Positions 36,189 through 46,500 of a stretch of 64,000 nucleotides of DNA are shown here, one piece after another (position 1 is the stretch's first letter; each line of letters begins with the position of its first letter). Where the stretch lies: the NCBI RefSeq assembly GCF_003311645.1, contig NZ_QEST01000079.1, positions 62,001 through 126,000 of the forward strand. Reading direction: 5' to 3'. This stretch comes from Streptomyces sp. PT12 (GTDB lineage: Bacteria > Actinomycetota > Actinomycetes > Streptomycetales > Streptomycetaceae). The position numbers and the translations under genes are program-made. The notes under the pieces are model-generated. The model did not search any database. It had not been told where the DNA came from and saw only the letters and a list, made by a program, of their open reading frames with translations.

Positions 36189-39100
36189 TCAGCGGCTGGA
36201 GCGGACTTCGAGCGCGAGGTCGGACAGTTCGTAGATGCGCAGTCCCCGCTTCGACAGGTCGGCGTCGGCTACCAGGACCACGCGCCCCGGCTCGCGGCGG
36301 ATCTCCCTGATATGGACGTCGAAGGTCAACTCGGCGTCGTCGCGCAGGATCTGACCCCGGTACTTCCACTTCAGCTCGATGTCGGTGGCCATCGCGAAAC
36401 GGGGCGCCTCGATGCCCTCGGCGAGGCCCTGCTCCCTGACGAACAGACGCATCGCCTGGAGGATGGCTTCGACGCCGAGCGAGCCGGGCATCACCGGGTC
36501 CCGGTGGAAGTGGCAGGAGAAGTACCACTCGTCGGGCCGCACGGCCCGTATCCCGTGCAGATAGCCCTGGCCGTGACGGCCGCCGTCCGCCACAAGCGCC
36601 ACCCGGTCCACCAGGTCGAGGTGGCCGCCGGGCAGCCGGGGCGCCCCGTCCTCGAAGTATCCCGAGCCCTCGCCCAGCTCCAGGTGCCGCACCCGGGACG
36701 GCTCGGGCCGCTCGGCCTCCAGCCAGGACGGTTTGCGGACACCGTTGTCCAGCCCGACCTGGTTGGCCAGGGCGGCGGCGCTGAAGTAGCCGAACAGCGA
36801 CTCCCCGACGTAGAAGACCTCGCCGTCTGCCGACAGTTCGTAGGAGAACTTCTGGAGCACGGCGCCGTCGATGGCGCTGGTCATCAGCAGCCGCGAGTGG
36901 TGGCGGATCGTCCTGCCCCGCAGGTCCAGGTCCTTGACCAGGGTGGCCCGGCCGTCCAGGTTGCGGATGGAGTACTCCGTCTCCGGCTGGTCCAGGGTGG
37001 CCCCCAGGTAGTACCCGAGCAGGATCGCGGCCTGGAGCGAGGTCTCCATGTACACGCAGTTCGGCATGTACGGGTGGGTGTTCTGGACGTAGTACCAGGC
37101 GTCGGCCGGCGAGTCGTACTCGGTGACCATCTCCGGGCTGCCGGTGAGCTGCCCCCTGGTCCCGGTCAGGCTCATGATCCGGTCCACGAACCGGAAGTCG
37201 CCGTTGGGGATGTACGGGGCCCGCCGCTCGCCGTAGATGTCGAACTCGGGGCCCATCGCGGTGCCGAGGTCGCCCTTGGCGGCGTGCGCCAGATGCAGCT
37301 CGTTGATCATCGCGGGCTCGCCCGCGCGGTTGCGCCGCCCGAGGAAGGCCGGCACGCCGCCGGCCCCGGGGCGGTAGGGCGTCCCGGGCTTCTCCCGGAT
37401 CTGGATGCCGAAGTCACGCATCCTGATGACGGGCTTGTCGCCCAGATAGACGCGCACGTCGGCGATCACCGTGGGCCGGGGCAGCAGGGTGAGTTCCCTG
37501 ACCTCGACCTCGTAGCGGATGCGCTCGTGCTCCGGGGTGATCTGGCCCCGCACCTGGACCGAGGTGGCCAGCCCGATGACGGTCTGGAACCGTGCGTCGG
37601 GCAGCACCAGGTGCATCCCCTGATGCAGCAGGTAGGTCTGGAGGATCTGCACCGCGCCCTCGGCCACCAGCGATCCGGCCAGCACCGGGTCGTCGGGGAA
37701 GTGGCAGGTGAAGTACCAGGCGTCGGGCCGCAGGTGCTTCACTCCGGTCAGCAGTCCGATGCCGCGCGGGCCGCCCTTCCGGTCCACGGTGATCTCGTCC
37801 ACCATCCGCAGCCGGGCGTCCGGCAGCCGGAGCGCCGGGTTGAGGCCCGGGTCCTGCGCGTGGTGGGGCCCGAAGACCTCGCCGATCCGGCCCTGGGCGA
37901 GGAGTTCCAGGTGCTCGGCGGTGAGCCGGTCGCGGTCGGTGGCGGCCAGCGGCTTGAACCAGGTGCGGGTCAGCGCCGCCCGCTCCTGCCGGTCCTGCTC
38001 CGTCTCCACGACGCCAAGCGGGCTCGCCAGTTCCTCCGCGCTGAAGAACCCGGCGCAGGCGTCCTGGAGTTCGAGGATCAGTTCGCCGTCCGCGTAGCAG
38101 AGATAGCTGAAGAAGAAGAGGGTGACGTCGCCCTGACGCACGAAGCGGTTGATGGAGATGTCGTAGCGCAGTGTCTGTCCGGTCCTGGGCAGGTCGCCGT
38201 GGAAGACCAGCGTGCTGTCAAGCAGCCGGTAGACCCGACGGCCCTTGTTGCGGAAGTCGATGCCCAGGTAGCTGATCAGCAGCAGGTCGCACTGGCCGGC
38301 CTCGATGCTGACGGCCGGGGGCACCCCGCCGTCCACCGCGTACCAGGCGTCCTCGGGCACGTCGTACTCGGTGGTGATGGTGGAGGGCCGGTAGGTGCCG
38401 GTCTCGGCGTCGAGCTTCGTCACCCGGGTGACGAAGTGGTAGGGCGGGGCGGGCAGCCGCACGCGGGTGGGGTAGCCGTCGACCTCAGCGAAGCGCTCCC
38501 CGAACACCCGGGCCAGGCTGCCGGTGGCGAACTCCAGCAGGTCCTTCTCGTCCCACACGGGGCCCGGCTCCGCCGGATCCCCGGTGCCGTCCGCGCCGTC
38601 GGTGGAGGTGGCGGTGCCATCGGCGACGACGGCCGCAGGGGGTGCCGGGGGCGCGGAGGGCGCCGCGGGCAGCGGCCGGGGCGCCAGCGCCTGGGGGAGG
38701 GCTGGCGCGGCCACGGCCCCCGGAGGCAGGGCCTCCCGGACGCGTCGCAGCGTCGCCTGCTGAAGCACGTGTTGGGTCTCCATTACCACCCGGTGGGTGT
38801 CCACCATCTGGCGCCGCAGGTCCCGCACCAGCTCGGAGGCCAGCCGGCCGGCGCCGCCCCCGACCGGCGAGGCGGGCACGGTGGGCGCGGCGCCGGGCCC
38901 GCTCGGCGTGGGCACCGGCGGACCACCGGCCGTTCCGGGGGACGACTCCGGGGCCCACGGCAGGTACTCCGGTGGGGTTCCGTCGAAGACGATGGTCTCG
39001 CCGTCCGGGACGGCGGGCTGGGAGAAGGGTGGATCGCCGGCCATGGCGGGGGCCTCCTGAGGCGTGGCGGGCACGGGGGGAGCGGGCGAGCGCGGGGGAC

Positions 39101-42100
39101 CGGCGTGCGCGACCCCCGCCAGCACGGGCGGGGCGGTGGCCCGGGCCGTGCCGTCCGAACGGATGGGCAGCGCCCGCACCGCGTCGGCGACGGCGGTGGC
39201 GATCTCCCGTTCGACACCGACGCGCACGGTGCGTTCCGGCGTGCCGGAGGCGGCGGCCGGGGCGTCGAGCAGCGCCGACATCCGCACGGGAATCCCGTTG
39301 GCGACCAGCCGCGCGACGAGTTCCGCGATCGGCTTGGCCGTGTCGGCGCCGCGGCGGTCCACCGCGACCGCCAGATGCGGCGAGTCGCCGAGCGTCTCCC
39401 GCACCCAGCGGGTGCAGGTCGCGCTCGGGCCCACCTCCACGAAGTACCGGTAGCCGGCCCCGTAGGCGGTGCGCACCAGCCGCGGGAAGTCGATCGTGGA
39501 ACGCAGGGTGTGCGCGATGCGCCGCGCGGTCTCGGCCCGGTCCCCGCGGGAGAAGTCGTAGGCGTAGGCGCTGAGCAGCTCCAGATCGCTCTCCCCGACC
39601 GGATGGTCGTTGAGTTCGGCCAGGGTGTCCGTCTCCCCGTCTACCAGCGGGCAGTGCATCACGGCGTTCACCGGGGACCGCGCCGCCTGGCAGCCGGTCT
39701 CCTCGATGAGCGCACGGCACTGCGCCGGGTCGCCCGCGATCACGCACTCCCGCGGCGTGTTCACATGGGTCAGGAACACCCGGTCGTAGGCGCCCACCGC
39801 CGCCCGCACCCGCTCGGCGTCGCCCAGCAGCACATGGCAGGCCCACACCTCGCGGTCGGGGGTGTCGGGGGCCAGCCCCCACGCCTCGCGGACGGTCTCG
39901 CGCCGACCGCACAGGCGGTGTTGGAACAGCGGGGTGGCGCTGATCCGGTCGTCCCTGCGGGCCGACCGCCGCCAGCCGCCGGTGGCGAAGAGCATGCTGC
40001 TCTCCCCGAGGCTGTAGCCGAACGCGCCGTGCACCGGCACCTCCAGCGCCTCACGCACCAGGTCGGTGTGCAGGATCGCGAACGTCGTGCCGGTGGCCAG
40101 CATGAACGGCAGGTTCTCGCTCAGCGCCGCCTCGTGCCGCATCAGGTCCCGGCGGGAGAGCGCCACGCTGCTGCGCGGATAGAGGTCCGCGGCGCGAAAG
40201 GCCCGATCCGGATCGGGCGTCTCGGACTCGAAGGTGGCCAGCAGGCCAGGGAAGGCCCGGAACAGGTCCCGGCCCAGGCCCGGGTAGGTGTTCACCGCAC
40301 CCGGGTACACCAGGGCCACCTTGGCGTCGGACCCCAGCGGGCGCGCGGTGAAGTAGCTGCCCGTCGGCGCGCTCCACTCGCCGCCCTCGGCGTGCGCGGC
40401 GGGCAACCGCTCCCGCGCCAGATCGAGTTGACGGGCCAGCTGGTTCCGGTCGCCACCGACAAGCACACAGCGCGTCGCGTGCTCGGGGCACAGCCGCGCG
40501 GCGGCCTCCCGGCACAGCTCCCAGGGGTCCTCGTCCACCAGTCGCCGCCGGTACCGTTCGATGTCCGCCAGCAGCCCGGCGAGGTCGGCCGCGCCCAGCG
40601 CCAGCACCAGCGGGCCGTCGGCCCGTTGCCAGGCACCGCGCTCCATCGGCCCCCGTGCCCCGGAGGACACCACCAGGTGCCCGTGGGCCCCCCGCCCGAG
40701 GAACGACACCGCCGCGTAGCGCGGGGTGTCCCGGTCGGTGCGCAGCCACGGTCGGGACGCCTCGGGGACGTACAGGGAGGACGCCGCGAAGGCTTCCGTC
40801 AGCTCATCGGCCGGACGCTGCCACCCGGGTGTGCCGGGCACATAGCCGTGGTAGGCGCTGAGCAGCGCGCGCAGCAGACCGGCCATCACGGAGGCGGCGC
40901 CCGTCTCGCCGAGCTGCGCCCGGGCGCTGCCGAGCGCCACCGCGCCCCGCCCCGCCGGGTACACCTCGGCCAGGGCGCGCAGTTCGGTCCCGTCCACCGC
41001 CGGGTCGCCGGCGGCGTGCGCCTCGACATACCCCACGTCCCGCGGGTCGATCCCGGCGCCTGCCAGCGCCTCCCGGGCCGTCGCGGCCAGGGCGGCGTGG
41101 TCGGTCTCCGGCAGCGCCCCGTTCTCAGCCGACGCGTAGCGGGTCGCCAGCGACTCCAGGCGCCCGTAGGGCGTGCGCGGCGGCCGGTTCCGTTCGCCGA
41201 CTCTGGTGAGCACCACCGCGCCGGCGCCTTCCCCGGCGCTCCACCCCCCGGTGTCCGCGCCGAAGCTGAGTCCCGGGGCAGGCCGGGGCGGCCTGCCGAA
41301 CCGCGCCGTGCGCAGCAGCAGGCCCTCCGGCGAGGCCGCCAGATCGACGGCCCCGACCAGCACCGCCTCGATCGTCGGGTCGGACAGCAGGGTGCCGGCG
41401 ACCCGCAGCGCCTCGGCGACGGCGCTCCCCTCGGCGGAGAGCGCGAACGAGGGGCCGGTGAAGTTCCACAGCGCGGAGATCCTGCTGGTCATGATGTTGC
41501 CGATATAGCTGAGCACCTCGTTGGCGACGATGGGCTGGTGCACCCCCTCGCGGGTGGCGGCGGCCAGCTCCGCCAGCGCCTCCGGATCCGGCTCCACCCC
41601 GGCCGCCGCGTACGCCTCCCGCAGGAAGGCGCCAACCCCGTAGCGGGCCAGGTGCAGATGGGCGCTGGGCTCCATCTCCATGGCGACCAGCACGGCGATC
41701 CTGCGCTCGGGCGGCGCCGAGTCCCCCGGGGAGACCTTCCGGGAGTAGCCCGCGTCCCGCAGCGCCTCCTCCGCGACCCTGGAGACCAGGGCGTGCTGCG
41801 GGTTGTACTCCCGCAGGTCCGTGGGGGGCACCCGCTGGGCCACCGGATCGAAGGGGACCCCGTCCACGAAGGCGCCCCTGGGCCGGTTCTCCCCGCCCAG
41901 CCCGGCGGCGGCCAGCGTGCCATCGGGCGCGTTCTCCAGGCCCCGCCACCGGTGGCGGGGCAGCGGCCCGAAGATGTCCTCCCCGCTGAAGAGCGCCCGC
42001 TCGAACGCGTCGGCCGACTCCAGCGGGCCGAAGTACGCTCCGATGCCGGTGACCTCCAGCGGCCGTGGCGCCACGGGCTCTTCGGGGGCCGGCTCCGGCG

Positions 42101-43457
42101 GGGCTCCCGGCTCGGGGAAGGACAGCACCGCGTGGGCGTTGGTGCCACCGAAACCGAACGCGGAGACGGCGGCCCGCCGGCCCGCGCCCGGCGTGTCACC
42201 GCGCTGCGGCCAGGGGCGTTCCTCGGTCACTAGCCGGCCCTCGGGCAGCCCGGGCAGCGCCCGGCCGACGCCCGGCGTCGGCGGCAGCTGACCGTGGCGC
42301 GCGGCGAGTACCACCTTGAGCACGCTGCTCAGCCCGGCGACGGTCAGCAGATGCCCGATGTTGCCCTTCACCGAGCCCAGTAGCGGGGTGTGGCCGTGCT
42401 CCCCGAAGAACGCGGTCACCGTCTCGACCTCGGTGCGGTCGCCGATCGGCGTGCCGGTGGCGTGGCACTCCAGGTAGTCCACGGTGGCCGGGGAGACGCC
42501 GGCCGCCGCGTACGCCAGCTCGTAGGAGCGCCGCTGGCCGGCCGCGTTGGGCACCAGCAGGTGGCGCCCCGCGCCGTCGCTGGACAGCCCGATGCCGTCG
42601 ACCACGGCGTGCACCCGGTCCCCGGCGCGCAGCGCGTCCGCCAGCCGCCTGACCACCAGCACGGCGGCGCCCTGGCCGGTGAGGATGCCGCCCGATTCGG
42701 TGTCGAACGGCTGGCTGTGCCCGTCGTCCGGATAGGCGCGCAGATCCGAGAACGACAGGTGGATCAGCCGGGGGTCGGGAGCCGAGACGCCGCCGACGAC
42801 CGCCAGATCGGCCTGTCCGGCCGCCAGGTGGTCACAGGCGAGCTTCAGCGCGTACAGCGTGGACGAACAGGCCGCGTCCAGCGCATAGCGCGGCCCACCC
42901 AGCCTCAGCGCGGCGGCCACCACGCCCGGCAGCGAGCCGCTGACCCGGGCGTTGTCCTCGGTCACCGGATCGCCCAGGGGAGGCAGCGCCGGCGTGACGC
43001 CGCCCATCCCGTCGAGCCCGCCCCGCCGGAGCCCGTGCGACACCGCCTCCTGCACGAGGGGCACGCTCAGCTGCGCGGACGCGGGCGTCGGGAAGCTGTA
43101 GTTGCCCAGCACCAGGGCGGTCCTGGCCAACTGCTCGCGGTCCCGCGCGTGGCCGCTGTCGCGCAGCGCCTCGCGCGCCGTGTGCAGCGTCCACTGGAAG
43201 AGCCGGTCCAGGCGGTTGAGATAGGAGGGGGCGAGGGCGTAGCCCTCGGGGTCGAAGGCGAAGTCGGTGACAAAACCTCCGCGGGTGCAGTAGATCCGGT
43301 GTTCCGGGTCGGCCGCCAGATCGGCCGGATCCCCCAGGAGGTCGGGCCCGGCAACGGTGCGGCTGTCGGTGCCCGAACGCAGGTTCTCCCAGAATTCCTC
43401 GGCGTCGCGCGCCCCCGGGAACAGGCACGAGAGCCCGACGATCGCGAACTTCTCCAT
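36189..43457 (-). CDS. pfaC: PUFA-synthase-type iterative PKS, PfaC/PfaB-like (KS-CLF-AT-DH-DH)
   Basis: 2422 residues. KS 1-445 has Cys197 (DAACSST), His332 (ECHATGT) and His369 (GNIGHL). The chain-length factor (about 467-935) is KS-like but has SAEGS (660s-670s) where Cys should be. A PfaB-type acyltransferase (about 1045-1400) has Ser1149 in GYSLGESS and a downstream His1268. A Pro/Ala-rich linker with a helical segment near 1540-1575 follows. Two double-hotdog FabA-like dehydratases come last, with WYFTCHFPDDPVLAGSL (His1919) and WYFSCHFHRDPVMPGSL (His2316). There is no ACP or AGPAT domain. It extends and dehydrates the chain carried by the PfaA-type ACP. Confidence 0.93.
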   Translation of the reverse strand: MEKFAIVGLSCLFPGARDAEEFWENLRSGTDSRTVAGPDLLGDPADLAADPEHRIYCTRGGFVTDFAFDPEGYALAPSYLNRLDRLFQWTLHTAREALRDSGHARDREQLARTALVLGNYSFPTPASAQLSVPLVQEAVSHGLRRGGLDGMGGVTPALPPLGDPVTEDNARVSGSLPGVVAAALRLGGPRYALDAACSSTLYALKLACDHLAAGQADLAVVGGVSAPDPRLIHLSFSDLRAYPDDGHSQPFDTESGGILTGQGAAVLVVRRLADALRAGDRVHAVVDGIGLSSDGAGRHLLVPNAAGQRRSYELAYAAAGVSPATVDYLECHATGTPIGDRTEVETVTAFFGEHGHTPLLGSVKGNIGHLLTVAGLSSVLKVVLAARHGQLPPTPGVGRALPGLPEGRLVTEERPWPQRGDTPGAGRRAAVSAFGFGGTNAHAVLSFPEPGAPPEPAPEEPVAPRPLEVTGIGAYFGPLESADAFERALFSGEDIFGPLPRHRWRGLENAPDGTLAAAGLGGENRPRGAFVDGVPFDPVAQRVPPTDLREYNPQHALVSRVAEEALRDAGYSRKVSPGDSAPPERRIAVLVAMEMEPSAHLHLARYGVGAFLREAYAAAGVEPDPEALAELAAATREGVHQPIVANEVLSYIGNIMTSRISALWNFTGPSFALSAEGSAVAEALRVAGTLLSDPTIEAVLVGAVDLAASPEGLLLRTARFGRPPRPAPGLSFGADTGGWSAGEGAGAVVLTRVGERNRPPRTPYGRLESLATRYASAENGALPETDHAALAATAREALAGAGIDPRDVGYVEAHAAGDPAVDGTELRALAEVYPAGRGAVALGSARAQLGETGAASVMAGLLRALLSAYHGYVPGTPGWQRPADELTEAFAASSLYVPEASRPWLRTDRDTPRYAAVSFLGRGAHGHLVVSSGARGPMERGAWQRADGPLVLALGAADLAGLLADIERYRRRLVDEDPWELCREAAARLCPEHATRCVLVGGDRNQLARQLDLARERLPAAHAEGGEWSAPTGSYFTARPLGSDAKVALVYPGAVNTYPGLGRDLFRAFPGLLATFESETPDPDRAFRAADLYPRSSVALSRRDLMRHEAALSENLPFMLATGTTFAILHTDLVREALEVPVHGAFGYSLGESSMLFATGGWRRSARRDDRISATPLFQHRLCGRRETVREAWGLAPDTPDREVWACHVLLGDAERVRAAVGAYDRVFLTHVNTPRECVIAGDPAQCRALIEETGCQAARSPVNAVMHCPLVDGETDTLAELNDHPVGESDLELLSAYAYDFSRGDRAETARRIAHTLRSTIDFPRLVRTAYGAGYRYFVEVGPSATCTRWVRETLGDSPHLAVAVDRRGADTAKPIAELVARLVANGIPVRMSALLDAPAAASGTPERTVRVGVEREIATAVADAVRALPIRSDGTARATAPPVLAGVAHAGPPRSPAPPVPATPQEAPAMAGDPPFSQPAVPDGETIVFDGTPPEYLPWAPESSPGTAGGPPVPTPSGPGAAPTVPASPVGGGAGRLASELVRDLRRQMVDTHRVVMETQHVLQQATLRRVREALPPGAVAAPALPQALAPRPLPAAPSAPPAPPAAVVADGTATSTDGADGTGDPAEPGPVWDEKDLLEFATGSLARVFGERFAEVDGYPTRVRLPAPPYHFVTRVTKLDAETGTYRPSTITTEYDVPEDAWYAVDGGVPPAVSIEAGQCDLLLISYLGIDFRNKGRRVYRLLDSTLVFHGDLPRTGQTLRYDISINRFVRQGDVTLFFFSYLCYADGELILELQDACAGFFSAEELASPLGVVETEQDRQERAALTRTWFKPLAATDRDRLTAEHLELLAQGRIGEVFGPHHAQDPGLNPALRLPDARLRMVDEITVDRKGGPRGIGLLTGVKHLRPDAWYFTCHFPDDPVLAGSLVAEGAVQILQTYLLHQGMHLVLPDARFQTVIGLATSVQVRGQITPEHERIRYEVEVRELTLLPRPTVIADVRVYLGDKPVIRMRDFGIQIREKPGTPYRPGAGGVPAFLGRRNRAGEPAMINELHLAHAAKGDLGTAMGPEFDIYGERRAPYIPNGDFRFVDRIMSLTGTRGQLTGSPEMVTEYDSPADAWYYVQNTHPYMPNCVYMETSLQAAILLGYYLGATLDQPETEYSIRNLDGRATLVKDLDLRGRTIRHHSRLLMTSAIDGAVLQKFSYELSADGEVFYVGESLFGYFSAAALANQVGLDNGVRKPSWLEAERPEPSRVRHLELGEGSGYFEDGAPRLPGGHLDLVDRVALVADGGRHGQGYLHGIRAVRPDEWYFSCHFHRDPVMPGSLGVEAILQAMRLFVREQGLAEGIEAPRFAMATDIELKWKYRGQILRDDAELTFDVHIREIRREPGRVVLVADADLSKRGLRIYELSDLALEVRSSR

Positions 43458-43482
43458 CAGAGTCAGTGGTCCCTCCGGACGG

Positions 43483-43520
43483 CGTGGTCGGCGGGGACCC
43501 GCGGGTCCCCGCCGACCACG
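43483..43520 (-). terminator. 18-bp hairpin between the two PKS genes
   Basis: The 72-base intergenic gap contains a perfect inverted repeat (cgtggtcggcggggaccc and its complement) with a 2-base centre. Being inside an otherwise continuous operon, it may act as an attenuator or partial terminator, or as an RNA-processing or stabilising element, setting the ratio of the two megasynthases. Confidence 0.7.
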
Positions 43521-43529
43521 GGCGTGTCA

Positions 43530-46500
43530 TCAGTCGCGGGCGAACTTCGCGGCCAGCTGGGGGGCCGACACCACGGACACTCCGGTGAACCGGCTGAGCA
43601 GGCGGCCGTCCTCACCGTGAGCGGAGACGGTGAGCGCCATGACGTCGGACGCGATCCGCACCGGCTCCACGACCAGCGCGAACGGTCTGCCCTGGGGCAG
43701 CGCCCCGAAGAGCTCCACCCGCTCGATCCCCAGCGGCAGCACGGCCGTCTGGCGTCTGCGCCGGGCCCACACCAGCGCGGCCTGGAGAAGCAGGTCCGCG
43801 GTCTGCGGCTGGAAGGCGAACCCGTCGTACCGGCCCAGCGCCGGGCTCGGGGTGTCCAGCGAGGCGGCCAGCACCAAGCGGTCCCCCTCCTCACTCAGCA
43901 CACGGGTGATGCCCCGCAGCGCCGGGCCGTGGAAGAGCGTCCCGTCCGCGTAGTGATCCACCGCCTGCCCGGACTCCCACCCCGGCAGCGGCGTGGCGGG
44001 GGCCGTCGGGGCCGCCTCCCCCGGAGCGGCCAGCCGCACCGACTCGGCGCCGTAGCGCGGCCGCTCCGGCCCGCCGTCGGCCGCCGTCGATCTGATGGCG
44101 AGCGACACTGTGTCGGCGTCCTCGTGCGGCGTGAGCGCCAACGTCCAGCGGTCGTCCTCGGTGCCGTCGTAGACCACGCCCTTGTGCACGGTGAAGCCCG
44201 ACACCGCCCGCACTCGCCGCCCGGTCGTCCGCTCCGTCGCGCCGATCATCCAGCCCAGCGCGAGAGCCGCTGGCAGCACTGGCGTCTCCCCGATCACGTG
44301 GTCCCGGACGACGGGCTCATCGGCGAGTGCGGCCAGCGACTCCTCGACCACGGTGGGCACGAGCCGGGGCGCCCTCTCCGACAGGGGCGTGGTCGGCCCG
44401 AGAACGGTCACCGTGTCGGCGGCCCGCTCGGGGGCGAACTGCTCGACGAACAGCTCCGGCCCCTCCGAGCCGCCGACCAGCGGGATGCCGCGTTCGGCGA
44501 AGATCGCCCGCAGCTGCGGGGAGACCATGCCGCTGTCCCAGGCGCCCCAGTTCAGGGATGTCACCCGGGCCCGCGGATGCTGCCGACGGAACGCGCCGGC
44601 CCAGGTGTTGAGTACTTCGTTCGCCATGGCGTAGTCGGACTGCCCCCGGTTGCCGAAGAAACCGGCGACCGAGGAGAAGAGCACCACATGCCGCAGTCGT
44701 TCGGCGGGCAGCGCCGCCACGACCGCGCGCAACCCTTCCAACTTCGGCGCCACCACCCGCTCGATCTCGCTGCTCTTCTTGCGCTCGATCAGCTGGTCGG
44801 CCAGCACCCCTGCACCGTGCACCAGCCCGGTGACCCGCTCCGCGTACGGGGCCAGCACCTCGCCGACCGCCGAGGCGTTGGCGATGTCCACGCTCAGGTA
44901 CTCGGCGCCACCCCCGGCCGCCTCGATCGCGGCGAGCGTCTCGCGGACCTCGCGCTGCCCGGTCACCGTCCGGGACAGCTGCTCCACCCGCTTGGGGGTC
45001 GGCTTCTCCCCCGTGTCGGTCAGATGGGCGGCCGCCGCGCGGCGCAGCTCGGCGTCCCCGCGGACGCCCGCGGCCCAGGCCGGCTCCTCGCCGAGCGGGG
45101 TGCGGCCAAGCAGCAGGAAGCGCACCCCGTGTCGTTCGGCGAGCCGGATGGCGCAACGCGCGGTGATGCCACGCGCGCCCCCCGTCACCACGAAGAGGTC
45201 GGAGGCGTCAGGCTCCGGCGGGGCCGGCGCCTCGTCGGTGACCGGCAGCGGCAGGTCGGCCAGGGTCAGGGTCACCCGCCGGCCGCCGACGATGCCGACC
45301 TGCGGCAGCGTCGCGGCGTCGCGCGCCTCGGCCAGCACCGCCCGGGCGCCCTCCTCGGCGGTCAGCTCCCGACCGAGGTCGATCGAGCGGCTGAACAGCT
45401 CGGGCGCCTCGATGGCCAGCGTCTTCACCAGCCCGGGGAAGCCGCCCAGCGGCGCCAGCTCCTCCTCGACGCCGCTCAGCCCGAAGACCCCGTCCAGCCG
45501 GGTCACGCTCAGGAACGCGGCGCGTCCGCTCGCGGCGGCGCGGGTCAGGGCGGGCAGCGTGTGCTTGGCGACCAGCAGGGCGTGCGTCAGCCGCCGGACG
45601 TTCTCCCGCCAGCCGCCGCTCTCGCCGGTGCCGAAGGTGACGACCAGCCGCAGCGGCTGGTCGGTCACCTCCTGCAGGGCCTCGCCGAGTTCGCCGACGT
45701 TCCACCCGCTCAGCTGCCGGTCCTTGCCGTCGAAGACCCGCTGGGGCACCTCCGGCAGGCGCAGCACCTGCACCTGCCAGCCATCGGCGATCAGGCCGTT
45801 GGCCACCGCGACGACCAGCTCCCCGCCGTCGTCCACAAGCAGCGCGGTGGCCGCGTCCGGGTAGAGGTTCACCACCTGGTCAGGTGGCGGGAGTTCGGCC
45901 AGCGCGGCCTGGGCCCGCGCTACCCGGGGCCTGTCCGCCGCCTCACCCGTGCTCGGGGCGGCGGGGGCGTCGGGAGCCGTACCGGCGGGGGCACTGGCGG
46001 TGGGGGAGGCGTCTGGGGCGTCGGTGCCAGCCATGAAGGTGGCGATGTCGGCGAGGGTGCGGAGTTCGCCGAGTTGTTCGGGGCTGACGGTGTGGGGGGT
46101 GGGGAAGGTCTCTTGGAGTCGGCTGAGGATTTCGACGCGTTTGATGGAGTCGATGCCGAGGTCGGCTTCGACGTCCATGTCGAGTTCGAGCATGTCGGTG
46201 GGGTAGCCGGTCTTCTCCGCGACCACGCTCAGCAGCGCCTGCTGGACGGCCGCCGGGTCCAACGCTGGCACGGCGGCGGGCGCGGGTGGCGCGGGTGGCG
46301 CCGGGGCGCCTGCGGGTGCCGGGCGGACGTCGGCGGGCGGCGCCGCGGCGACCGGCGACGGCTCCGGGACGGGCTGGGGCGCGGGTGCCTGGGGCGCCGG
46401 CGCAGGAGCTGGCGCCAACTGCCTCGGCTCCGGCGGCCACGGCTCGTTCAGGACGGTCGGGGCGTCCAGGTCCTCAAGGGCGGGTGTTCCGGTCCTGAGG

